Origin: Zanthoxylum bungeanum
Lineage: Eukaryota > Streptophyta > Magnoliopsida > Sapindales > Rutaceae
Length of the DNA stretch: 64,000 bases
NCBI GenBank assembly: GCA_019454045.1
Contig: SKCR01021379.1
Coordinates: forward strand, 1 to 64,000
Direction of reading: 5' to 3'
Positions 11,139 through 22,804 of this stretch are shown one piece after another. A model generated the notes under the pieces. It did no database searches, was not told the origin of the DNA, and saw only the letters and a list, made by a program, of their open reading frames with translations. Position 1 is the first letter of the stretch, and each line of letters starts with the position of its first letter. The translations under genes and the position numbers were made by a program.

Positions 11139-11370
11139 ATGGATAGAAGTCAACTGATAAACTTTCCCATGTTCTTTGATGGAACTGAGTACCCTCATTG
11201 GAAGATACGCATGAGAGCGTTCCTCAAATCCCTAGATGAGAGGGTGGGGATATCAGTAGAATATAGGTGGAATCCTCTCATGATCATGGTTGATAGTCGT
11301 TTCCCTTAAAGATAAACTTAGTTCGATAAAAGAGGAGTTTGATACGAGCAATAGGAACAACAAAGCCATT
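11139..11370 (+). pseudogene. Copia-2 gag N-terminus, fragment
   Basis: The ATG at 11139 opens a 56-codon frame containing FPMFFDGTEYPHWKIRMRAF and LKSLDERVG, the typical start of Copia UBN2 gag proteins (substrate-like 'FDG.NY..W+.+M..FL'). It stops at 11307-11309. Out of frame, EFDTSNRNNKAIN (about 11330-11368) continues the gag pattern. The sequence is then cut by the LTR fragment beginning near 11371. It is too short and broken to be functional. Confidence 0.75.
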
Positions 11371-12902
11371 AATGTTTGATAATAAATAATATTTGATATT
11401 ATAATTATCAATTAAAATAATTAAGTGTTATTGCATAACATTAATTATTTATTTTGACTCATTGGATTAATCCAAAATCACACAAGGACTTTGTTATAAT
11501 TTCATAAATATCTTTACATTTGGAGGATATTTTGGTAATTATAAATATGTAATAATAGGTGTATTTAACTTGTTTTAATTGGATTAAATCAAAGTGGTAG
11601 ACATTCAACTAATCCATGAATTAAACTTTTTCTTGATTTAATTGGATTAAATCAAAGTTGTAGACAAATGTGATTAATCACTCATAATTATACATATTTG
11701 GACAAATTGGATTAAGCCCACATGAAAGTTGATTAGAATTTTTATAAATTAAAAATTGCATAAGTTTTGCTATAAAATGCAAGCTTGAGCAAGTTTTTAA
11801 TTATGGAAAATTAGGTTAAAACAAGCATTAAGTAAAAGAAAGAAGTATTAGCCTAAGTAATGTTTTTGTGGGAAAAGCTTTGGAAGTTCTCTACAACAAA
11901 AAGGAGAAAAATATTGAATATTCATATCAAGCTTGCTACCTTTGGAAGTTCTCTACAACAACAAGGAGTAGAAGATTGGATCTTTGAATCAAGCTTGCTA
12001 GCTTTGAAATTTCTCTACAATATTTTAACAAGGCAAAGAAGATTGGATCTTGGAATCAAGCTTGTTAGGTAAGTTTGATTTTCTCTAAATCTATGTTTTC
12101 ATTAGTGAGATGTTATCATTAATGAAACATATAGTGGTGTATTATGTATTGGATACATAATAACATAGTTTGATGTTAAAATTAGGCTAATGAATTGTGT
12201 ATGGATTTGAAAGCATAAACACAATATGCTTGTAATTGGGTCAAATATATTCATGTTGGACACAGAACATAAAATTAGAGTTTGAAACTCTATATGATAG
12301 CTGGAGTTATGACTACCATTCTAGAATCACTTGACCACCTTTGAGTGACCTAGAATTATTCATGAGTCACTTTATTGTGGGATTCTATTTTGGTTTATGT
12401 TTTGATTCAAAGAAATGCATATATGTATTTAGAATACATGCATGTTTATTGTATAACATGTGTTGATGTTGGTTTTGATGTTAAAATAATATTTTAGGTG
12501 TATTGAAGTGTTTGGAGAAAATTGGATTCAAGGTAAATTTTCTCACTGCCAATATTTTACACACGGCAGCATCGCGACTCCGATCTCCAGCGTCGCGACA
12601 CTCACCTCTCAGAGTTGCGGGAGTCACGACACTCACCCTTGCGCGTCGCGACGTCGAGTGCTCGCAGATTTGGCATTGCCACACGCTGAGAGCCGTTGCC
12701 CATAAGCGCTGAAACTTCATTTTCTCTGTTCCGAAGTTTCCGGACTCCGATTCGGCCCCGATTTTTTCTACGGATTCTTAGTTGAATATAGTATTCCATA
12801 AAATAATTTAAAAATACACTCATGCTTGATATACATGGGTTAGACCCAATTCCGCTACGAGGGGCATCGATCCGACCCTAGGGGTTCCACAACTGCCCCA
12901 TT
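11371..12902 (+). mobile_element. Partial LTR, inverted relative of the solo LTR at 586-2984
   Basis: Its right end (ggggttccacaactgcccc) is the reverse complement of the left end of the solo LTR. Its left part (tgataataaataatatttgat..) corresponds to about 2065 in that LTR, read backwards. About 900 bp of the family LTR is therefore missing on the left. It interrupts the Copia-2 gag. The frames at 12481-12823 come from a GC-rich repeat (gcgtcgcgacactc) and are not genes. Confidence 0.75.
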
Positions 12903-14874
12903 AGAATTCACAAGGCATGATTTTTCAAGAATGATTAGTATTTAAGGATGTTTAGGATCCTATTCTAACACATGATTGATATACTAGTGCATGCTAACAA
13001 GATCGTGAAATTTTTACGCTCATTCAAACTAAAGCAAGTTAACGTAATCTCTAAATATGTCATGACTTTTCCTAAAACTGCCAACAAGTGTTTCAACGTA
13101 ACTGAATTTATCGAAAAATTCGAACGTCGAGAAAATTCCCATAATCTTTAAACATAAACCAACTAATACTTGCCATGGCTACAAATCAATACTATCTACA
13201 CAACACATGGCAATATTCTTAGACAAGTTGTTTCCAATTCCACAACAATCCCTCTTACCACTTGGCCATAAGTATATACATACAACAAACCATTATCAAA
13301 ACTTTTAACATCTATAAAAAATACATTTACATTGCCCATTATTTCACCAAAAAAACAACTCTCATCAAGCCTTCTACAACCACCTCCAATTCGGCCATTT
13401 ATTTACTTCTCAAATACATATCATGATACATTTACCAACAACATTACCATCATCAATTTTAGGCATTAGCTACGTCACTAATAATGTCATCCAAAACTCA
13501 ACATTATTAAAAAATACAACACAAATTATGTCTTCTTTTTTACCTATACATTCAGCCATGACCCTAAATCATTCACTCAAGATGATAATCATACTATTTA
13601 TATCATCCTCAAACCTTCTCCATATCCACCAAAAATTCGACCATGTCATAAACCCATTTACTAATTTTGTGAAACCCAGCAATCCATGCATATTTCATGT
13701 CATTTTATTCCCAAATGCATAGATAACCACACTAATAAGCTTATCTTTGTGAAATGAAACAAATCTAAGCTTAGATCGTCATGATTTCGAATTTGGAAGA
13801 GCGAAATTCAGAATTGAAATTTCAAAAATTAGAGGATTAAGAGGTTACTAAATTGAAGAGCCACGTCATCAAAATTGGTTCCAAAAGAAACATCAATGGG
13901 GATTCTTCAATTGGATTTTACTTCTCACTCTTCAATATTGAATAGTGACTGATCTCTTTTCAAATATTATTATATAATATTATATCTCTCTTTACTTTAT
14001 TATAATGGTGGTGGTTGGACTTACTAATAACTATTTATATATTCAAATAATATAAATAAAATAAATATCATTTAATTTGATTCAAATAATATAAATTTAT
14101 TTACATTATCTATCTTCTATTAATATAATATAATTTTTTATGCACATCATCATCATTACTTATAATTATTTATATGTAAAAATCATATAACTAAAGTAGG
14201 CCCATTCAATTTGATTAAAATAATATAACATTAATTTTATATTAAGAGTCTTTTAGAAAATAATTTATTTTTTCACTATTCAATTTGCTAAATAGATAAT
14301 CAAATAAGTATTTGAAGAGTGAAATTAGAAGAGACTTTTGAAGTTGCTTAGAGAGCTCTTGAAGAAGCCATGAAATTCCATCTCATTTGGCGTGAATCTT
14401 GAAGAAGCAATAAGAATCTAGAGATTTCGTGAGTTTTGGGAGCTAAAGAAGATGATAAATAGTGGCTGGATTTTTATATCATGAAAGGAGATTTTTAGAA
14501 TAAAATATTAATTTGTTTGTAGACTATTCACGTCACTATTCTGGACAGGTACAAATATATATGTTTTGGACTAAATTTTGCTTAAAATTTGGAAAAATAT
14601 TCGACATGAAAGTGGTAGATTTCTTCTAAGTTTTCCGACGATATGAAAATAATCAAAAACGGATATCAGTAACTCAAGATATGTAAAAAATACTAGGGGC
14701 TGTCAGTAACGCGACAAAAAATAATTACGTACTGGAACTGTAAATAATTAGCCGGATTTTCGAAAAGTGATTCCGTGAATACGATCGCACTTATATATGA
14801 TTTTATGTTATGTAATACGTCTCACATGTTGAAAATAATCATCAGGATCACGCCGATGTGACTGAGGTGTTACA
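12903..14874. other. AT-rich non-coding DNA, possible Gypsy LTR end at 14874
   Basis: No protein-like frame is present; the 99-codon frame at 13423 has low-complexity composition and no recognisable domain. The segment ends ...gactgaggtgttaca. Its reverse complement, TGTAACACCTCAGTC, resembles the TGTAACACC start of many plant chromovirus LTRs. A minus-strand LTR ending here is possible, but no partner or target duplication was found. Confidence 0.35.
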
Positions 14875-15499
14875 ATTAATCTGACAATTAATATCATTTG
14901 TTAATATATTTACATTTTTAATTTTAGTAATCACATAACTTTAGTTTATTTCGAGAAAATGTATCATCTCAAGTCATACATAATTTTATAAAAGGTTTTT
15001 TTTTTAATTGACACAATAAAAATAATATTTTAATTTTAGTCAACTTACGAAAAGGGCGAGCCCCAACTAGTAGTAAGTAATTTTAAAAAAATATATATAC
15101 TTTTAAAAAAATCATAATAGTTAAAAATAATAATAACATTTAATATAAAGTTACTAGATTTTATAATTCCATTAAATTTTTTTGTATCCAATAAATTAAA
15201 AAAAAAAAATTTCAAACACAACAATTATCATGTCAATATGGTAGTAGTCAAGGGTCAAATTCTAGAAGAATATTGATTTTTTGAGGAGGGCTTATCTTCC
15301 CACCTCCCCTTACACATTTTACTTTTTTTGTCTCCCCTGTAATTCCCTATTTACCCTTTTCCTTTTACCAAAATTCCATTTTCAACTTTCAAATAAACTA
15401 TATAAATCTAATTTTATTTATTTATTGATATATACATACATATATATACATATATATATATAACATATTTTTTGATAAATTTAAAAAAAAAAAAAGATG

Positions 15500-15523
15500 A
15501 GAAGGGCGGGGAATCGCCCTTCT
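15500..15523. repeat. 9-bp perfect hairpin (agaagggcg / cgcccttct)
   Basis: Arms 15500-15508 and 15515-15523 pair perfectly around the 6-nt loop gggaat. It is GC-rich in very AT-rich surroundings. Confidence 0.65.
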
Positions 15524-16197
15524 TCCTTCCTCTTTTTTTTTTCTTTTAAAAATTTTTTCAAAAAATATATTTTATAATTTAATTTTATTTGGTTAAATTA
15601 AAAATATTAATATATAAATAGTATTAATATTAATTTTCAAAAAAAATAAAAAAAATTATATTGTTTAAATTATATTTTTTTATACATAAGTAGTATTAAT
15701 TAAATTAAAATGAATAAAAAAAAATAAATGAATAGATAAAAAATCTGTAATATTTATTAACAAAAATATATTAATTATTAATAAAATGTTATAACTAGTA
15801 TATAATTATTTTTAAATTAATATATATAAATATATAAATTTTATAATGTGTAACTTTTCAAAAATTAAAAAAAAAAGTCATTACAAATATTGATAAGGAT
15901 TGTTTAATAAATATTACAAATTTCAGATTTATTATTATTTATTTTGTGTTTATTTATTCATTTAATTTTTGTGATTCTTTTTTAATTTATTTAACACTAC
16001 TTATACATTATAAAAATGTTTTCATGTATATTAGAAAAATCAAAAAATCAAAAAAAATTATTTTATGAATTAATCTAATCTATGTTTATTTTATGAATTA
16101 ATTTTATTAACAAAAATCAAAAAATTATAAAATATTTCTCATAGATTTGAAATAATTAAAAAATAATAATATAAAATAATTATAAAAAAAAAAAGTT

Positions 16198-16260
16198 CGT
16201 CCCCTGGACGATCATATCGTCCAAAGGGATCTTGGACGATATGATCGTCCAGGCGGGACG
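16198..16260. repeat. 22-bp perfect nested palindrome
   Basis: Arms 16203-16224 and 16232-16253 are perfect reverse complements around a 7-nt spacer. Each arm is itself a near-palindrome (GGACGAT cat ATCGTCC). Outer bases cgtccc (16198-16203) and gggacg (16255-16260) extend the stem with a small bulge. Confidence 0.85.
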
Positions 16261-16761
16261 ATCCTTACTTCCTCTTTTTTTTTTCCGAAAATAAAAAAAA
16301 TTATATTGTTTAAATTAAATTTTTTTATACACAAGTAGTATTAATTAAATTAAAATGAATCAAAAAAATAAATGAATAGATAAAAAATTTGTAATATTTA
16401 TTAACAGAAATAAAAAAAAATTATAAAATAAAAAAATAATTAAAAATTAATATATATAAATTGTGTACTAAATTGTGTACTGTGTAAATTTTCAAAAAAT
16501 TTTTTAAAAAAAAAAGTCATTGCAAATATTGATAAGGATATTTTAGTAAATAAACAAGGAGACAAGGGGGAGGGGGGCTGTCAGTTGGCAGGGAGGGGGG
16601 AAGATCAATTTTCTTTTTTGAGATTATGGGTGACACAAAAACAGTAAGAGATAAGTGGTATATAGTGAATTCATCAGTGACACTGACAGTGGCAGTCTCC
16701 TGACCTTTTTCTAGCCGAAACTTTGCTATAATAATGTAAAATTGAGATACGTATCAAACTT

Positions 16762-16849
16762 CCGACCTTAGCTCAGTTGGTAGAGCGGAGGACTGTAGTA
16801 GTAACTAGCTGTGATCCTTAGGTCGCTGGTTCGAATCCGGCAGGTCGGA
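16762..16849 (+). tRNA. tRNA-Tyr (GTA) with 15-nt intron
   Basis: Acceptor arms CCGACCT (16762-16768) and AGGTCGG (16842-16848) pair fully. The D arm is GCTCAGTTGGTAGAGC. The anticodon stem is GAGGA/TCCTT. The loop is CTGTAG plus A, with anticodon GTA at 16795-16797. The intron is 16799-16813, at the standard position after base 37. The T arm is GCTGG TTCGAAT CCGGC. Internal A and B boxes are intact, a T6 run follows, and atcaaact precedes it, resembling the upstream CAA of plant tRNA genes. Nuclear plant tRNA-Tyr genes characteristically contain an intron here, so this looks functional. It decodes UAC/UAU. Confidence 0.96.
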
Positions 16850-16850
16850 A

Positions 16851-16856
16851 TTTTTT
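16851..16856 (+). terminator. RNA polymerase III terminator of tRNA-Tyr
   Basis: A run of six T lies 2 nt after the discriminator base. Confidence 0.85.
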
Positions 16857-18124
16857 ATTATTATCAGTAATAATCGTTCAAAACGACGTCATTTGATTGA
16901 ACATTTCTTTTTATATTTTGCTTGAGACCGGATGTGGTTTTGTCCATTCAAGCAATGGGTCTCATGGGCCAATTTTCACTTCTCTGCCAAGAGGCCCAAA
17001 CTACTAAAATCAAAATAACGGGTCGAGCGGAACGGTTCAAGTATATCGGGAATCACTTGGAACAGAACTCATTTCTAAAAATTAAAACTGAATCTAAAAA
17101 TGTAAAGAGCATATTCGGATTGGTTAGGTTGGGCGGATCAAAATTCAAAATTAAATAAAAAATTTCTCTATTTAAAATTTAAGAATTTCAATGTCGGGTT
17201 ATGAGGGGTTTTAACCCTTTAATTCACCGTAACATACTATACATACACATGTTCAAGTCAGGTTAGACCCGACTATCGGTTAAATTCGGTTCCATAAGAA
17301 TGTGAAATCGGGAACCAGAACTGAACCAGTTGGAGAAATTGAAGATGACAAAATTGAGAATGAGAGAATTAAAGAAATTAAGAGAATTGAGAATGAGAGA
17401 ATTGATGTGTTGAAAAATGGAAGTATGACCCATGTAATTTTGGATTATTTTGTGATACCTAAATTGCCTCTAAAAATATTTGTTTATCAATGTTATTAAG
17501 GGTAATTTAATATTTTTATTTAACAAAAAAATAAAAATTAATAAAAAAGCAGCAGTTAGTCGTTGAACGACTCATTGTTGTTGCTGGTAGCCATTGGGCA
17601 GTATTCACTGGGCACAAACGGTTCCAACCAGAATTGTTACAGTTTCAACTGTTCCGATTCGAACCGATGAAACCGTCCGGTTCTTTTCGGTTCGATTAGG
17701 GTTCAGTTCAGGTTCAAAAATCGAGCCAGTTGGAACTGGAATTTTCCGATTCCTCCCAATTCGATTCCAGTTCGATTTCATTTCCGAATCGGAACAGTGA
17801 TCAGATCTAAATCAGGTCTTCAAACCCAATACTTTTTTAGTAAACCCAAGACCTAATTTACTCATCGGGTCTTGTTAAAAGAACTCAACTTGATAATTTT
17901 AAAATATAAAATTCGACAAATCGAATTGGATTGGATTGATAAGTTGACTTGTTTTTTGTTCACTGTTATTAGAAAAATATTAAGATTTAAGCTATATATA
18001 TACACACACACAATTATATTTTTATCAAATTTTAAATTTTACTATTATATCTTAATGAATTTTTACATTTTTAATTTTTATTACATGTAAAATCTAATCA
18101 AATAGAAGATTTTATAATATATAT
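16857..18124. other. Non-coding DNA with GGTTC/GAACC subrepeats
   Basis: No credible gene. Between about 17010 and 17790 there are many copies of ggttc, gaacc and cggttcg in both orientations (for example at 17300-17330 and 17620-17775). Dense short motifs of this kind are common in subterminal regions of non-autonomous hAT-type elements, but I found no terminal repeats. 17880-18124 is plain AT-rich sequence. Confidence 0.4.
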
Positions 18125-18947
18125 TGTTGACGGCTGATTTTGGTCTCAGGGCAATATGAGAATATTACTCCCGAGACAATCCTCCCTCAATAGTGAATTT
18201 TTTTGGTTATGGGGGACCAAAAGCAAACTTAGCAAAAGACAGATAAATACACCAATCAACAAAGAGATTTAACGTGGTTCGGCGGATCTTGGTCCGACCT
18301 ACGTCCACGGGCACAAAAAGGATGATACTTTTATTACTCAAACACGCTTCTCAGCTCCGCTTCTTGTTTTTACAAGTCTGATGGTAATGATTCTGATCTT
18401 GATCTCCAATGCTCTCAACTTGTTACCCTTTATGCACATTCTACCCTTCTATTTATAATAGTGTAGAAATCAGATTCATTCTCCTACAAGAATTTCCTAG
18501 TTGAAACTATTCCCTTTTCCCATAAGGATTCCTAGTCAAAACCATTCTCTTTTCTCATAAGGATTCCTAATCAAAACTACCTTTACTTTCTTTATCCTAC
18601 TAGGACTCTGTCTCACCAGTTTTCCCCATGAAAATAGGATAACTTGTCGTCTTATCCGCAAGAATAGGGTGTCATCTTCTGGAGCATATCTCGCTATCTG
18701 GTCGGTCTTCATGAGGTCGGTCATGATAGTCATTTGAAATGAGAATGATTCTGCCGATCTGATAATTGCCCGGTCATCCGAACTCAAGTGCTCAGTTACT
18801 GATCATAAAGTATTCGGTCTCTACATGTTGGCTTTATAACACTCATGTGCTCGGGTCGGCATTAATGATTTCGACAGAGAAGGGAATTACCATTTTTACC
18901 CCTGCTGTACTCCTTAAATAACATAGGTCTTGAAAACACCATCAACA
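18125..18947 (-). mobile_element. Solo LTR of the Tat-type Gypsy family (same family as 33989-46249)
   Basis: It begins TGTTGACGG and ends ACACCATCAACA, exactly like the LTRs at 33989 and 45495, and matches them along its length with more divergence. It is flanked by TATAT at 18120-18124 and 18948-18952, a plausible 5-bp duplication, although the right side lies in an AT microsatellite. With no internal domain it is a solo LTR. Orientation is taken from the full element. Confidence 0.85.
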
Positions 18948-19065
18948 TATATATATATATATATATATAACAAAATATTACTCCATAATACTTATTCTAT
19001 ATATTTATTATTTTCATTTCTATACAATATTACTCCATAATACTAAAATATAAGATTTTAATGCC

Positions 19066-19975
19066 ATGATGCATACTGCATGGGAGAATAAGGCAGCCGT
19101 TCGGTATAAAGATTTGCTGAACGAGATTAAGCATAAAGGGAAGCAACCATATTTTATAGACGATATGCTATGGAATAATTTGAAGTAATAGTGGGATTCT
19201 CTTGATTTTCTTGTACTTTCAGAAGCGGTCTCCCGTAATCGATGGCGTTCCATCATCGAAGGAACATAATTGGCCAGGTATATGGGAGGAACTAGGTCAC
19301 ATTATGACCATGGTCGCCATCTTGTAAATATATAAATCACAAGTAATAATTTTTTTCTTTGAATTACTTATTAATTTTAAAAAGTTAATTACTATTACAT
19401 TGTTTGCAAATAGATATGGGAAATAATTGGGTCGTTGGTCTAGTGCCTTTGAGCTCTTCATGCATACACACATGAAAAATCATGATGGACACACATTCGT
19501 CGATCAACGATCTCAGGACATGCATATAATGTTTTACATATGTTTATATCAGTTGTATTTTTTACTTATATAACTTTGAAAATTTTATATTACGGTCTAA
19601 CTTGAATTATATTTCTCATAGGATCACTATACAGTTGCCCGGGACCAGCTAATGCAGACTGGAGAGCCGATAAATGAGGACCGATTATTTATTAAGATTG
19701 ATGAAGGGTAGAGAAAGAAGCATGTCTATAGTTTGGGCTCCCAGTATGTACATGAGAGTAGTTCATCATCTTCTGTTGTCTCGGCTTCACAGGCGGTAAT
19801 GTCGGAGGATATCATTATACTGAGACAACAGTGAATTGAGATGCATGAGCAAATGCGGTAGTGATAGCGGCAGTAGCAGCAATAGATACATGAGCAAGTC
19901 CTACTAGCTCTTCAGCAGATATACCAGCAAATGTAATTGCCTTCTAGTGGTCATCCTCATCCTCATAGTGTGTAA
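19066..19975 (+). pseudogene. CACTA-associated plant transposase fragment (Transposase_24-like)
   Basis: Translation from about 19066 gives AAVRYKDLLNEIKHKGKQP, FIDDMLWNNLK, then WDSLDFLVLSEAVSRNRW and GGTRSHYDH. This is the layout of the Transposase_24 proteins of En/Spm (CACTA) elements: a tryptophan, a 'YKDL' block, and 'NR...GG..SH'. A second part at about 19450-19510 reads ELFMHTHMKNHDGHTFVDQR. A third at 19621-19760 reads DHYTVARDQLMQTGEP and VYSLGSQYVHESS, in the order expected for the family. Gaps between parts may be introns. Several stops make it non-functional. Confidence 0.68.
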
Positions 19976-20159
19976 TATAATAGTTGTATTTTTTTTTCCA
20001 TTTTATTTAATGTATTCAATACATTAATGTGATTTTATATTATATTACATATTTTTTTTTACTATTTTTTAATTATTTATTTATAATTTATAATACTAAA
20101 TTTTAATTGGAAAAAATATAATATAATTTAATTAAAAAAATAAAATTAAGAAAATAATA

Positions 20160-20621
20160 TAATATAATTACCGACTGAATAATTGGTCGATGAACTTATT
20201 TACTGACCAAATATTCGATCATTAATTATATTACAGTCTATAATATTTACTGACGAAATTAGTTTCCGTAGGTAATTCTCAGCTCTTAGCGACGGAAGTA
20301 ATGGTCGGTAATATATACATTTACCTACCTAATAATATCGATGGGTAAAATATTGAGTTATTACCGATCGAAATTCATATATATAACGACTGATTATTTT
20401 GTCATATAAAGTCAATAATCGGTCGATAATAACACCGACAAAAATATATTAGGTTGGTAATTAGTCGGTAATATCACCAACCGAATATATTTCAGTCGGT
20501 ATCTGTTTACTGACGAGGCAAATACCGACATAATATTTCGATCGATAATATATTATACTGATCAAAATCTATCATTTACCGAGCGAATATTCGATCGGTA
20601 ATATTTTATTTTCTTATTGTG
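20160..20621. repeat. CACTA subterminal repeats and degenerate 3' end
   Basis: Short motifs ccgac/gtcggtaat/cgatcggtaat recur in both orientations across the block, as in CACTA subterminal regions. The block ends ttattttcttattgtg at 20621; the reverse complement, cacaataagaaaa, resembles the CACTACAAGAAAA terminus. No left terminus was found, so the element is incomplete. Confidence 0.6.
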
Positions 20622-20721
20622 AAAGAGCGTGCACCCGAACATGTAAAGGAATGAAGGATCAGACCGGCTGATCTACCTGCAGTGCACTTTAGGACTCCCT
20701 CCCCTCCCAATAAGCCTGGAG

Positions 20722-21060
20722 TTATCCATACGCAATAACTCCAGAGTGGGCCATGGGGATGAATCCTAGCAAGCACCGAATATGCTCAGTCTGGATGGCC
20801 AATGAGAAGAGACTGCAATCGAACTCTGTCTGCCTACCCTTGCAAGAGATGTCTGTCAGGAAGGCAAACTCATATGGAGTGATGGTCATCTCGAATACTG
20901 GTAAATGAAAATATGGGTGGAGTCCATCCACATATCCACCAAAGCCTGAAGCCCATTCTTATCATGCTTTTGGGTACGGGAAGAGATACAACTGATGAAG
21001 GATGCAAAACCTGTGGTGGCGATCCGAACCTTAACCTTGGGGGATAGCTTCTAATATCAC
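20722..21060 (-). pseudogene. Plant mobile domain (PMD)-like fragment
   Basis: The minus strand encodes GFGGYVDGLHPYFHLPVFEM followed by TITPYEFAFLTDISCKGR. This resembles the 'TFHLP.GE.TITL.D...L.GL...G' core of plant mobile domain proteins (MAIN-like, also carried by transposable elements). The fragment is about 70 residues, frame-broken upstream, and has no start or end. It may be debris of a transposon that captured the domain. The match is by pattern only. Confidence 0.4.
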
Positions 21061-22555
21061 TTACGCACACTAGCGAGATTACTGCTAACCTTCAATCGAG
21101 AAACATCAAACTGTAAAAAAGAAAAACAGAGAAAGGGGAGAAATGAGCCAATAAAAAGTAGATAACAGTAAAAATAGCAGGGCCTGGGAATTGGCCCAAG
21201 CTTGTTGGAGTGTGGCTGGGTATTGATCTCTACCTCAGTAATAACAGTCGAACTTGTAAGCTAGGTCGGTCATACATTGAGGGTATTTAGCTGGACATGA
21301 AATGGTGGGACAAGACACGACCCTTTTACAGTTGGAACAAGGAATATCCTAATTCATTCGAGTCCAAGAACCTAAAGCTAAGACCTAAACTAAGTTCGCA
21401 TGCATATTGGAATCCAGAAAACGTTCGGGGTACATGAAACATCAAGCCGAATATATAATTAATGCATGCTGGATATAAATCAAATTGGGTCTAGAGTTAC
21501 TGGAAATCTGGCCAGATATCAATCGAGATTTTGAAATTCTGAAAACGTACAATGAAAATAGGGAAGATGAGACTTACAGGTTCCACATGAGAGAATGCGT
21601 ATTCCCCCAAAGCGAGAAGAAGAGGCACGACATCCCCGTATGGAAACCTGAAAGCTTTTTGTCGCTCAGAGGCGTGGTCCAAGCCTGAAAAGAACGGTAA
21701 AAATGGGTCATCGGGACCGTGGTCTAGAGCTAGGAGTCATAGGAATGCCATTTGTTGACGGAAAATGACAGAAAGGTTGATGGAGGTTTCTTTGGGTTTT
21801 TTGAAACAAAGATAGATTTTTTTAACGTCGATGGCGAATGAAAGGGTTGTCTGCCTTTTTATATTCTCAAGAGAAGTCCGGCTAGACATTGATGAGAGAA
21901 AATCCGGCCGAGTATATTTTGAAAACTTCAAAAATGAGGACATAGCTCCAAGGTATTGGGTTCGTGTTTTAGACAGCGGAAAGAGAATGAGCCACTTCAA
22001 CCGGTAAAAAATTGATTGGGATACCAAGAGTAGCAGTGTAACTGAAACTCATGTGTGGGGACAATCGAGAAAATGTAAAAAGGGTCGGGGTGATAGTGGA
22101 ACTTAAGCCCATGTGAACAAATCAATAGATAACTCCGGGTATGGAGTAAGGCATCGGGAATAAGGACAACACAGCGGACGGCTCCAGGAATGCGGTGCAA
22201 ACTGAGGTCAAAGTGTCACATATAACTCTGTGAATGAAGTATGACCTCTGGAATTTGCAATGATGATTACCAGAATAGAATGGAACTTCAAAAAACATAG
22301 CCAAACAATAGTTGGACATCATCTATGTCCAGCCTACCTTTATCCAAACCAGAATCATTGGCTGGACATACCTCGAAAACCCTAGATTCGGCTGGATATA
22401 TCCAGTTGTTAAAAACGTAATGATAATCAATCCATGGAATCAAGAGAATTGATTGATATCTAGCTGAATATGTCATTTGAATTGTATGTCCAGTTAGATA
22501 TATAATTTGAATTGCATATCTAGTCAGATATGTATTGAGTTGTCATTGATCTTGC
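21061..22555. other. Unrecognised non-coding DNA
   Basis: Frames at 21485-21688, 21737-22027 and 21997-22476 show no domain and overlap in conflicting ways. At 22360-22540, ctggacatac / ctggatatat / agttagatat motifs recur loosely. I see nothing else to support. Confidence 0.5.
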
Positions 22556-22804
22556 ATATCACCCATCCACTATTTGCAAATATGAGTAGGACTGCCAGTG
22601 TCTAACACCCATCTACTATTTTGCATCTAAGGCTAATGAGATGTCAATAATAGGAAAAATACAAAGCATATCTGAGGGTCCTACTTTTCCTTTTAGCCCT
22701 AGACAGTACTTCTTCCAGTGTCCAGACTTCTTGCAATATAGACATTGATCACGAGCAACTTGCGGTTTTGCACCTTTACGTTTCTTGGAGTTTTTCTTTG
22801 AAAT
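22556..22804 (-). pseudogene. Copia gag zinc knuckle and protease fragment
   Basis: The minus strand reads CLYCKKSGHWKKYC, an intact CX2CX4HX4C zinc knuckle, at about 22700-22745. After a frame change it reads WVLDTGSPTHICK at about 22570-22610, the Copia protease active site (DTGS). The fragment belongs to a Ty1-copia element distinct from Copia-1 and Copia-3. It ends abruptly at the truncated Athila LTR at 22805. Confidence 0.75.

Larger units (their letters stand above)
15240..16640. repeat. AT-rich block with imperfect direct repeat and two strong hairpins
   Basis: Bases 15620-15915 and 16280-16560 are an imperfect direct repeat; shared blocks include ttaaattaaaatgaat, aaatgaatagataaaaaat and caaatattgataagga. 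GC-rich palindromes lie before and between them. The outer edges, atcttcccacctcccc (15290-15305) and its rough inverse gggaggggggaagatc (16590-16606), could be decayed terminal inverted repeats. This might be a MITE-like or foldback element. No target duplication was confirmed and no gene is present. Confidence 0.4.

Noticed and set aside
13423..13722. 99-codon frame
   Set aside because: Low-complexity, AT-driven composition; no family pattern; no splice or promoter context.
14860..14874. Definite chromovirus solo LTR
   Set aside because: Only one end (reverse complement TGTAACACC) is visible; no opposite end or target duplication, so kept only as a note.
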